Below are positions 51,621-62,465 of a stretch of DNA of 64,000 bases, one piece after another (the stretch's first letter is position 1; each line of letters begins with the position of its first letter). Origin of the DNA: Malurus cyaneus samueli. Taxonomy: Eukaryota > Chordata > Aves > Passeriformes > Maluridae. The notes beneath the pieces are model-generated. The model was not told the DNA's origin. It saw only the letters and a program-made list of their open reading frames with translations, and did no database searches. Made by a program: the position numbers and the translations under genes. The stretch lies in NCBI GenBank assembly GCA_009741485.1, contig CM019236.1, positions 30,415,449 through 30,479,448 on the forward strand. The letters run 5' to 3'.

Positions 51621-52546
51621 CAAAATTGGAGTTAATATCATTGTCACTTGGAATGTTATTCCAATATCATACTAACTTGTATTCGTCTGTGTGCTCTGAG
51701 AAGCAGATACCTATAGATAATACTGCTTGAAAATGAATATTGCAGTTGAATAGAATAGTACAGGTTAGATTGCAAAACTTTCTATCACCTGGTCAAAGAG
51801 TGTGCTTAGTAATTTAAAAATACTTTTTTTACTCTCCCCCCTCTCTTCCACCTCAAAATTTCAAAGCCATACCTCAATAATAAGTGGGTCAATATCCACA
51901 CAGTTTGATCTCATTCAGCTATAGGTCTAATCATGATTAATTAGTAAAGACCTTATTAATTCTGACTCAAACAGTAAAAATGATATTAAATCTAGCTATG
52001 ACTTCTGCATTTATGAAATACTGAATTTGTTTTTTCTTCACCAGTATTACTGTTAGGAAGAGTGAAACAAAAACAAATAATAGGATATATTAGAAATGCA
52101 GTATGATTCAGTCATTAAAAAGCACCAAGTATTCAGAAAATATCCATCCATATGTTGGTTCTGATCTGAATTTGTGCAAACTTGGAGAAGCCACTCAATG
52201 TCTTTGGACCCTACTCTCATTCTGTAAGACTGAGGTTGAAAAGCTTAGTGTGATCCAGATCTGCTCAATAATTTCAATAGTCTGGCAGAAGGTGTTCTTA
52301 CATGGAATCTATTAACACTAGTATTATTTACACCATTCCTTTTCTGAGTAATGATAGTATTAGGAAAAAAAGAAACTTTATTTTACACCTTCTGAATGGT
52401 TGCTCAGTCCCTCAGGTACACATATATACATATCATCACGCATCACACATAGCACAACCTGCCCAATAACAAAATCAATTTTCTTGGCTTTTCTAGCTGA
52501 GAATTTGATGGCACATCTATTATGGAAGTAGCAAAATAACCATCTT
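51621..52546. repeat. Cluster 3: left direct copy
   Basis: This matches 57623-58602 in the same orientation. The offset is 6002 at the start and 6044 after about 52040. Identity looks complete at 51621-51825 and 52040-52510. Between them (51830-52040) the two copies differ by many indels, with the right copy 42 bp longer. The last 35 bp match only weakly. No coding content is supported. Confidence 0.92.
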
Positions 52547-52825
52547 AGAAAAATATCATAAATAAAAAGGAAAAAAAAAAGAAAGGCAGGGCAGTATTAA
52601 CCTGTTTAAGCTTCAATCAAGTCTCATTCATTAGCGATGCAAAAAAAAAAAATAGTCCCCCATCATGAAGCCTACATAGCTGAGCTACTTTGGAAGATGA
52701 GCTTTTGGAAGAAAAAATCCCACTCTTAATATGCTGCAGTATAAATGTCCTGTAGAGAGATGTAGGACTGAAGTCCCTAGGCTTGCCAATTTCTTATCTT
52801 GTTTGAATGTTAAATTAATATTTAA
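52547..52825. other. Unique segment left of the 397-N gap
   Basis: This is a single-copy sequence of about 280 bp ending at the gap, with two A runs (52571-52580 and 52640-52651). It is absent from the right-hand version of the locus, where the direct copy joins the inverted arm directly. Confidence 0.75.
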
Positions 52826-53222
52826 NNNNNNNNNNNNNNNNNNNNNNNNNNNNNNNNNNNNNNNNNNNNNNNNNNNNNNNNNNNNNNNNNNNNNNNNNNN
52901 NNNNNNNNNNNNNNNNNNNNNNNNNNNNNNNNNNNNNNNNNNNNNNNNNNNNNNNNNNNNNNNNNNNNNNNNNNNNNNNNNNNNNNNNNNNNNNNNNNNN
53001 NNNNNNNNNNNNNNNNNNNNNNNNNNNNNNNNNNNNNNNNNNNNNNNNNNNNNNNNNNNNNNNNNNNNNNNNNNNNNNNNNNNNNNNNNNNNNNNNNNNN
53101 NNNNNNNNNNNNNNNNNNNNNNNNNNNNNNNNNNNNNNNNNNNNNNNNNNNNNNNNNNNNNNNNNNNNNNNNNNNNNNNNNNNNNNNNNNNNNNNNNNNN
53201 NNNNNNNNNNNNNNNNNNNNNN
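52826..53222. other. Assembly gap, 397 N
   Basis: This is unknown sequence. The base after the gap starts a C-rich tract (ccctccccctccccc). The inverted copy of that tract at 60786-60816 is a G-quadruplex-type G-rich run, so a structure that is difficult to sequence probably caused the gap. Confidence 0.97.
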
Positions 53223-55423
53223 CCCTCCCCCTCCCCCTTTCATATGAGCATTGGCAGAAACTCTGACAAGCAGTTCTTCATATTTTATTATGTTCTTGTT
53301 CTAGCAGATCTCTGTCAGGCAAAAACCTTGTCAGCGGAAAACTGTCGTAGATCAGAGGAGACAAACAGGTGTCACAGAGGCAGTCAAAACTGAAGGAAAA
53401 AAAAGATTGCTAAAGAGAGAAAGGCAGACAATTACATTAATGCCATTGCTTTTATCTTATAGATGTGTGTTATTATCTCGGGGTGCTGAGTGCGCAATTG
53501 CCTCAAAGAAAAGTAGACAGGAGACAAGGGGAAACTTGATAGTTATTAACTGAAGAGGCAGTGTGTCAAAGCTGGATGGGGTTCAAAGTTTTGTAAAGGG
53601 ATAAAAAAATTGCAGACAGCAAGCAACGTCTGTGAACAAACTGTGGTTCTGCTTTCGGCTACATAAACCTAGTAGCATTCTAGATGTTTTAACTTGGAAT
53701 TAGATCATAGACAGAAAAATTAATGAAAGTTTTCATTCAGTCTTTTTTTAATAACATTTATTTTGTGTACAGGCAACTGAAGTGCTGGGGTTTTTCTTGT
53801 TAGGGCATGAGACATGGTGAAGCATGAAGACATATCAGTTTTGTTGCAGTGTTGTTTGAGTTTGGAACACCTATTATGAACACATGTTTGATTTTAAAAT
53901 GCTATTAATAATCCTTTTACTAAGTGTGAGCATCTGTACATGAAACTGTAAATTAGCAAACCACATGTGTCCCTCTGTCAGAGATTCAATGCATTTGGCA
54001 AATGGTTTCCATTATTAGTTTTGAAATACAACAAAAGGCTTAACACAAAAAATAGTTTTGCCTATGAATTAGAATTTCTTTCATTACTGTCCTTCCATGA
54101 TCTTTTGTCTTAGTGAACATTCATATTCTATATGGATTAAATTGCACAACCGATGAAGACGGAAGTGAAAAAGAGATTACCAAAGGATGCCATGTTGTAG
54201 CTGAAATTTTTACTCAGGCTGTGAAATTTTTACTCCTACACTGTGAAATTATTTGAGTTGTTGAGTAGACACTAATAGATTTTCTTGTCCTTAGTTACCT
54301 TCTAAGCATGATATTTTTGAGGAGCAGTTTTTTTCTGCCTTTAAAATGCACATAACTCCACATTGGAGCTGGTATTAAATCTGCATATGGAGGGGAGCTA
54401 GCTTAGACCACCTCTCATGTCTGTAGTAAATGGTCCCTCCAGCATTTTAGGCATTCCTAAATTCTTTTTTGTTCTTGGAAGGATTTGTTACTTTTTCTTT
54501 CTGTAGCTGATGAAAAGGAAGGAAATCTTGAACTCTGAAAGCGTGATGCTGTTCAGGTTTAATACTAAGATCAGGAGTAAACTTCAGTGCTCAGCATTGC
54601 CATTTATAATACTGTATCGGTTCTACCATTCTCAACACTCTGTTGCTGCAACAGGATTTTTGTATTCTTTTATGTTGGTATTATGCATTTAATCTGCCTT
54701 CTAATTTTGGTTTCTGTTGCTGCAAAAAGTGGCCCAGTTATTTAGATTTTTAAAATGTCTGGAAAGCTCTTTGTTATTGTCTAGACAGCCTACATATGAT
54801 TTCTTCTTCATTTTCCTGTTCTTGAACAAATCTAGGAATCTAGAAAGAAAATTATCTTTGTAAAATTTTGTGTCATCATGTATGTGCCTATATCTAAGTA
54901 TTCCCCTTTGGCAAGTTGGGAAACTGGCTAGAGAGTATGCAAGAAAATACAGAGTAGTTATATTGATGAGCCCAAATCTAAAACTGAAATTGAATAAGAT
55001 TCATAATGCCCTATCACAGCTTATGGACTCCTCACTGTGCTGTTCTGAGATACACAGCCAGGCAAATCAGCTGAGAGAAAGGGTTTTACTAGACCTTTTC
55101 CTCCCTCCTAGGATAATAAAATATTTATCTAGGATCAGGAAATTAGCAAGAGGTAAGTGTATTTACAACTCAAATTGTATTAAAACTAGGATATTTAAAA
55201 TTCTTTTTAATTCAGTAAAGGCAAAATGTCATGCTTTTATTGTAGCTATTCAAAAATAATATGAGACCTCTAAAGTACAAAATTCATCACTGCTTATTTG
55301 TATTTCTTTTGCTTAGCAAAAACAGAATCTGCCCAGAGGCATGGCTTTCGATTTGTTGACCTTTTTTCAGTGTATATTGGGAAGGAAAGGGTCTAAGCGC
55401 AATGAGCAAATTCACAGGTCTAA
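53223..55423. repeat. Cluster 3: left arm of a 2.2-kb inverted repeat
   Basis: This is the reverse complement of 58603-60803. Mirrored coordinates sum to 114026 over most of the arm. The region from about 53420 to 55423 appears base-identical, including a 129-codon open frame (54870-55259) that has no recognisable domain. The 200 bp nearest the gap differ by numerous indels. The arm ends in the middle of the phrase cacaggtctaa. Confidence 0.93.
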
Positions 55424-57622
55424 GCCCCTGTGCACTGGATGTAGTAGAGGTGAAATGAAAAATCTTGTCTTTGTTTTCTCCAATTTTGATAAACTGAGGT
55501 AGCAGTTGGGCCTTATTTTAATATATCCTTTGTACCTAATTTCAGTTGAATTACACCGTCTCAAAATTCCAGTAAAATATAAATTAGGTACATTTCCCCT
55601 CCTTACTTTACTAAACTAAAAAAAAAATCAAACTACAAATGGAACACAAACATTTGTTCATTGATTTATTGCAAAGATGTCCAAAGTTTTTTGGGTTTTT
55701 TTTTTTTCTGAAATCTTACATAGTGAGAATACAGCAGGTTGTAATGTTGACATTGAAACATTCCAAAGCTGTTTTTACATTTCCAATTATACTGAGCAGA
55801 GTGTCTCTAAAATCTGGGGGATTTTGTTCATTATTCAAGAAAGTAAAGAGTGAATGAGCAAGTAAGTTTCAGGCTTGGCCCTAGAAAGTACTTCTTTACT
55901 GGGAGTTGGTCAAACCACAGACTTCCTAGAGAGGTGGTTAGAGCCCCAAGCCTCTCCCTGTTCCAGAGGCATTTGGACAAGCCCCTCAATATGCTTTAAC
56001 TGCTGATCAACTCTAGAGAGCTCAGGTAGTTGGATTAGATGGTCATTTTGGTCCCTTCCAGCTGAAATATTCTCATTTAATTTGGCACGTACTTGATATT
56101 TCACAGTTGGAAAAAACAATGTTCAAATATTCCTAATTGATATAATAATTATCTAGCTAATAATTTTACATTGTTGAGTGCAATCTTCTGTAATGGCCTC
56201 TATACAATCCTTTCCCCCCAACTTTTTTTAACCGTTTAAATTTCTGAAACAAGGACTTGAAATTGGGTTCTCACCACAAAAATATTATTTGTGGCTCTCA
56301 CCACAAAATATTGTCAGAATAAAACACAAAGGTCATTTTAGGCCATTCCATGAAAATGTTGATTGCTCAGCAAGTATTTGATTTTAAGATTTGTTAGATC
56401 TCTTCTCCTCTATCAGAGAATACCTTTCCACATATACTGAATTAATGAATATCAGACTATCAAGGCAGTGCTGAGAATTTACTTGTACTGTAAAGAAAAA
56501 GTAGCTTTCTTAGTTTAAGCACGTAGCCCATCCCATCATAGTCATGGCTGTGTAGAAAAATGTGCAGGTTACAGCTAAAATGTCATGTTAAGACTTTTAT
56601 GGGTGAACTTTTGATCCCATCGGAATTGTAGGAAGTATGAATAATACCTCATGGAGCACCAGAAGGGGACCTTTAATGTGTGTTTTGTGATATTCAGTTT
56701 CTGATAACTCCTTAATAAAGGCACATCTGTTTACGTCAATTTTCTGATATGAAAAAACACATTCTTTTGTATACCATATTTAATGTTGAAGGCTACTAAG
56801 CATTTATGAAGTCATAAACTACTGCAGACACTGTTGAATGTATCCCCTTGTAAAACAGGACATTGTTCATTAGCATATATAAATTATACTAATAGTTTAG
56901 AACAGAAAGTGATGAGGAATGAATTATCCACATGAAATTATGTGGGTAATTCAGGACAGCAGAATACAACTATTTACTCTGAGATTTGACAAGAGTCAGG
57001 AATTTGTCAAGAAGGCTAAAGCTAATACTCTTTTTCTTACAGAAAACCAACAAGATAGGTCCTTCCTAATTTCTTACCTGAAAATGTATCTGTTTATCAA
57101 CACTAATGGCCTCTTGAATCCGCCTAGAACACCAGTGGCATTATTTCACTGAGGATACCAGAGGAGAAATGAGAAATACCAGAAAAATTCTCTCTGTCAG
57201 CTAAATCCTTAGCAATCTCCTTAGCAAATCTTTTACAGAAACATGAAAATTTGTATAGATTATGAATTAGAGTGAGAATTTTTATTCTTTTGACTACCTG
57301 AAGAGATTTATTAATCAGTGTTCTGACAGAATTTAAGATTCATACAATAGTGTTATTTCCCATATGAACACTTTCCTTAATTTATAGCCCTTTTTTTTTT
57401 AATGTAGCATGAGGTTTGTCTTTAACTTGCAAATGTTCTCATGCACCCATGCAATAATGTATGTTTTTTTGTGCTGTAAATTTCCCATTTTAGTGCTGAG
57501 TTGTTAGTGGAAAAGATAAAATTCACTTTTAAAATAAATAAAAATATACAATAAAAATAACAAACAATTTTATAACAAATAAAATTTGTTTATTATGTAA
57601 TATATATAATAAGGCAGAAAAT
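55424..57622. other. Unique 2.2-kb spacer between the inverted arms
   Basis: This is single-copy AT-rich sequence that would be the loop of the inverted repeat. It contains a CR1 relic (55880-56085), a short direct repeat with an inner hairpin at 56270-56312 (ccacaaaaatattatttgtgg), and a very AT-rich stretch at 57520-57612. No gene. Confidence 0.7.
55880..56085 (+). mobile_element. CR1 LINE 3' fragment
   Basis: The sequence cttcctagagaggtggttag, then gaggcatttggacaagcccc, atgctttaactgctgatcaa, gtagttggattagatggtca and gtcccttccagctgaaatat is the 3' end of an avian CR1 subfamily, in order. It is 5' truncated and antisense to BNC2. The subfamily is not determinable by eye. Confidence 0.82.
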
Positions 57623-58602
57623 CAAAATTGGAGTTAATATCATTGTCACTTGGAATGTTATTCCAATATCATACTAACTTGTATTCGTCTGTGTGCTCTG
57701 AGAAGCAGATACCTATAGATAATACTGCTTGAAAATGAATATTGCAGTTGAATAGAATAGTACAGGTTAGATTGCAAAACTTTCTATCACCTGGTCAAAG
57801 AGTGTGCTTAGTAATTTAAAAATACTTTTTTTACTTCCCTCCCCCCACTTCTCTTCCACCTCAAAATTTCCAAAGCCATTATCCTCACATTACATAAAGT
57901 GGGTACATATCCACAGTTTTGTGATCTCATTCTAGCTATTAGGTCTGTAATCCATGCAATAAACTTTAGATAAAGAAGCCTTATATTCATTCTGACTCAG
58001 ACAACAGTAAAAGAATGATATTAAAATCTTCAGCATGACAAATCTTCTTTATCTGGAAGAACTTGTTTTTCTTCACTGCAGGCATAGTATTTACTGTTAG
58101 GAAGAGTGAAACAAAAACAAATAATAGGATATATTAGAAATGCAGTATGATTCAGTCATTAAAAAGCACCAAGTATTCAGAAAATATCCATCCATATGTT
58201 GGTTCTGATCTGAATTTGTGCAAACTTGGAGAAGCCACTCAATGTCTTTGGACCCTACTCTCATTCTGTAAGACTGAGGTTGAAAAGCTTAGTGTGATCC
58301 AGATCTGCTCAATAATTTCAATAGTCTGGCAGAAGGTGTTCTTACATGGAATCTATTAACACTAGTATTATTTACACCATTCCTTTTCTGAGTAATGATA
58401 GTATTAGGAAAAAAAGAAACTTTATTTTACACCTTCTGAATGGTTGCTCAGTCCCTCAGGTACACATATATACATATCATCACGCATCACACATAGCACA
58501 ACCTGCCCAATAACAAAATCAATTTTCTTGGCTTTTCTAGCTGAGAATTTGATGCACACTATATGAAAGGAAAAAAAAAAAAAAATAGCAAAATTCCATC
58601 TT
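57623..58602. repeat. Cluster 3: right direct copy
   Basis: This is a direct repeat of 51621-52546. It shows heavy local divergence at 57836-58090 and a different 3' end containing a 15-A run (58571-58585). It then joins the inverted arm without the 280 bp and the gap seen on the left. Confidence 0.92.
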
Positions 58603-60803
58603 TTAGACCTGTGAATTTGCTCATTGCGCTTAGACCCTTTCCTTCCCAATATACACTGAAAAAAGGTCAACAAATCGAAAGCCATGCCTCTGGGCAGATT
58701 CTGTTTTTGCTAAGCAAAAGAAATACAAATAAGCAGTGATGAATTTTGTACTTTAGAGGTCTCATATTATTTTTGAATAGCTACAATAAAAGCATGACAT
58801 TTTGCCTTTACTGAATTAAAAAGAATTTTAAATATCCTAGTTTTAATACAATTTGAGTTGTAAATACACTTACCTCTTGCTAATTTCCTGATCCTAGATA
58901 AATATTTTATTATCCTAGGAGGGAGGAAAAGGTCTAGTAAAACCCTTTCTCTCAGCTGATTTGCCTGGCTGTGTATCTCAGAACAGCACAGTGAGGAGTC
59001 CATAAGCTGTGATAGGGCATTATGAATCTTATTCAATTTCAGTTTTAGATTTGGGCTCATCAATATAACTACTCTGTATTTTCTTGCATACTCTCTAGCC
59101 AGTTTCCCAACTTGCCAAAGGGGAATACTTAGATATAGGCACATACATGATGACACAAAATTTTACAAAGATAATTTTCTTTCTAGATTCCTAGATTTGT
59201 TCAAGAACAGGAAAATGAAGAAGAAATCATATGTAGGCTGTCTAGACAATAACAAAGAGCTTTCCAGACATTTTAAAAATCTAAATAACTGGGCCACTTT
59301 TTGCAGCAACAGAAACCAAAATTAGAAGGCAGATTAAATGCATAATACCAACATAAAAGAATACAAAAATCCTGTTGCAGCAACAGAGTGTTGAGAATGG
59401 TAGAACCGATACAGTATTATAAATGGCAATGCTGAGCACTGAAGTTTACTCCTGATCTTAGTATTAAACCTGAACAGCATCACGCTTTCAGAGTTCAAGA
59501 TTTCCTTCCTTTTCATCAGCTACAGAAAGAAAAAGTAACAAATCCTTCCAAGAACAAAAAAGAATTTAGGAATGCCTAAAATGCTGGAGGGACCATTTAC
59601 TACAGACATGAGAGGTGGTCTAAGCTAGCTCCCCTCCATATGCAGATTTAATACCAGCTCCAATGTGGAGTTATGTGCATTTTAAAGGCAGAAAAAAACT
59701 GCTCCTCAAAAATATCATGCTTAGAAGGTAACTAAGGACAAGAAAATCTATTAGTGTCTACTCAACAACTCAAATAATTTCACAGTGTAGGAGTAAAAAT
59801 TTCACAGCCTGAGTAAAAATTTCAGCTACAACATGGCATCCTTTGGTAATCTCTTTTTCACTTCCGTCTTCATCGGTTGTGCAATTTAATCCATATAGAA
59901 TATGAATGTTCACTAAGACAAAAGATCATGGAAGGACAGTAATGAAAGAAATTCTAATTCATAGGCAAAACTATTTTTTGTGTTAAGCCTTTTGTTGTAT
60001 TTCAAAACTAATAATGGAAACCATTTGCCAAATGCATTGAATCTCTGACAGAGGGACACATGTGGTTTGCTAATTTACAGTTTCATGTACAGATGCTCAC
60101 ACTTAGTAAAAGGATTATTAATAGCATTTTAAAATCAAACATGTGTTCATAATAGGTGTTCCAAACTCAAACAACACTGCAACAAAACTGATATGTCTTC
60201 ATGCTTCACCATGTCTCATGCCCTAACAAGAAAAACCCCAGCACTTCAGTTGCCTGTACACAAAATAAATGTTATTAAAAAAAGACTGAATGAAAACTTT
60301 CATTAATTTTTCTGTCTATGATCTAATTCCAAGTTAAAACATCTAGAATGCTACTAGGTTTATGTAGCCGAAAGCAGAACCACAGTTTGTTCACAGACGT
60401 TGCTTGCTGTCTGCAATTTTTTTATCCCTTTACAAAACTTTGAACCCCATCCAGCTTTGACACACTGCCTCTTCAGTTAATAACTATCAAGTTTCCCCTT
60501 GTCTCCTGTCTACTTTTCTTTGAGGCAATTGCGCACTCAGCACCCCGAGATAATAACACACATCTATAAGATAAAAGCAATGGCATTAATGTAATTGTCT
60601 GCCTTTCTCTCTTTAGCCTAATCTTTTTTTTCCTTGCAGTTTTTGACATGGCCTCTGTGACACCTGTTTTGTCTCCTCTGATCCTACGACAGGTTTTCCG
60701 CTGACAAGGTTTTTGCCTGACAGAGATTCTGCTAGACAAGAACATAATAAAATATGAAGATGCTTGTCCAGGTTTCCAATGCTCATATGAAAGGGGGAGG
60801 GGG
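58603..60803. repeat. Cluster 3: right arm of the inverted repeat
   Basis: This is the reverse complement of 53223-55423 and appears identical over about 2 kb. Near its far end (60605-60790) it differs from the left arm by indels such as gattctgctagacaag against gatctgctagaacaag. It continues past the point where the left arm meets the N gap. Confidence 0.93.
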
Positions 60804-60816
60804 AAGGGGAGTGGGG
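60793..60816 (+). other. G-quadruplex motif at the end of the inverted arm
   Basis: Four G runs (5, 5, 4 and 4) are separated by loops of 1, 2 and 3 bases, a textbook intramolecular G-quadruplex pattern with very short loops. It lies exactly at the position mirrored by the 397-N gap boundary. Confidence 0.8.
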
Positions 60817-62289
60817 TGCAAAAAAAAAAAAATCCTGACTTTTTTTTTAAAGGGGCCCTGTGTTTTGTGTTTTTGGCCTGTCAGGAAACAGCTTCCCTGG
60901 CCAATTCCTGCAAGCCAAACAGGTATCTTAATTTATGTTTTCTTTCTATAGAAAAGCAGAACACATAATTGTAAAATTGAAAAAAAAAAAAAAAACACAA
61001 AAAAATCCCCAAACAAAACAAAAAAGAGTCCCAAATGTTTTCTCCTAAAAATTTATGTTGGATCTGCGTTTATGTACTGGTACATCAAGAGCATATCTTT
61101 GATCCAGAACTAGCCATCTAAATTAACAATAAAAGCTAAATGGTAGACTCTTTCTCCCTGCTTCTTGTTCACAGCTAACATGTTCAAAGGAGCATTCTGT
61201 AAAGGTCCTTCATCACAAGTTCTCAGAAAAATATTTGGGCTAGACACTTCCTGCACATGGAATGAAGACACCTGACTACTGAGACCACAGCCCCTTCTGG
61301 GGGTTTTGGACCCTGTAGTTCTGTCAGTGTGTGCACTGGTGCCTATGTAAAATAGGATTTCAGCTGATTATCCTAATGATTAGTGATGGAGAAACACATG
61401 TAGATTAAACATGTGAGCATTCCAACACACAGCTGCTTTTGTGTGTATTGGTATCAGCAGTGTCCTCAGCTACACACAGCAGCCGTGGAGCAGCCCACAG
61501 GGTCACAGTCCTTAGTGCACCAACTGGCCCCTACTGCGCCCACCAACCTGCATTCGAGCCCAGGGTTCCAGAACCCCTAGTGAACCCCAGGCCTGGATTT
61601 TCATTGCCCTTTTAACCTACATTGTAGGTGTGCCTGGCTGTAGTCCTGTCTTCTAGATTACCCTCAAACCTGTGCTACACCCTGGTCTTCAATCCCACCT
61701 TTGACCCCACCTTCTTTTTTTCCTGACTGATGTGTGCAAATGGACCCTTGATCAGATGGTATTCCCTTGCCACACCTGAGACTGGACACAGCAGCATCTC
61801 ATCCAGCCCACCACAGTCAGAGCTCAAGGAACTGAGCTCATGGTGCAGGCATAGTCAGTGTTCTCATTGCCTTTGACTCCTGGCTCAGAACATTTTGTTG
61901 GATGGGTCCACTTTTGCTGGTCCCTGACACATGGACTAATGGTGTCATTGTTGAAATGTACAATCTATAATGGAAAATGCTAAATAAATAACCTCTTTGT
62001 ACTGCTTTGATTAGTCATTCAGTTTTGAACTTTCGTGTCTCTTTTGTCCAAACCCAAATGTCTCCTTCCTAGCACCCATTAACACCTTCTTAAAACTATT
62101 TTCTCTCCTTATAATGATGATATGGGGTTTAATACGTGTCTTAATCATCCTAACACCATTTGGTTGACATACTATACACAGTGAGACACAAGCACATTTG
62201 GGAGTCCTGGGCTGTGGTCTGGATTTGGAGGATTTCCATCTTAATCCTAATACACCTCAACTCCATTAACTGTGATTCAGTTACACAAA
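60804..62289. other. Intron right of cluster 3, including a GC-rich repeat-like stretch
   Basis: The first 250 bp contain A and T runs (60820-60831, 60839-60850 and 60980-60995). From about 61440 to 61990 the sequence is GC-richer and looks repeat-derived. It ends in an aataaataac polyadenylation-like motif near 61983, followed by a T-rich segment. An LTR-like or other TE origin is possible, but no terminal repeats or named family could be identified. Confidence 0.4.
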
Positions 62290-62465
62290 AATTCTAAGTG
62301 GGAAGAAATGTCCACAGATTGTCTGGTGCAGCCTTCTACTGAAAGCATGGCCTTAGATTAGTTACTTTTGGCTCTGCCAAGAGGTGTCTTTGATATTTAA
62401 GGCGGGGGGAGATTGCACCACTTCTCCAGGCAACCTATTCCATCTTTCATTCTTCTTTGAAAACT
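62290..62465 (-). mobile_element. Probable old CR1 LINE relic
   Basis: On the plus strand, gtctggtgcagccttctact, then gaggtgtctttgatatttaa, gagattgcaccacttctcca and ggcaacctattccatct follow the antisense CR1 3' region (gatggagactccacaacctccctgggcaacctgttcc). Divergence is high, so the family call is moderate. Confidence 0.5.

Noticed and set aside
52731..53393. Apparent 220-codon frame across the N gap
   Set aside because: Most of its length is unknown bases, so the frame is an artefact of N runs having no stops.
54870..55259. 129-codon open frame, also present in the inverted copy at 58767-59156
   Set aside because: It is identical in both copies only because the DNA is identical. There is no recognisable family, no splice or promoter context, and no independent evidence of coding.
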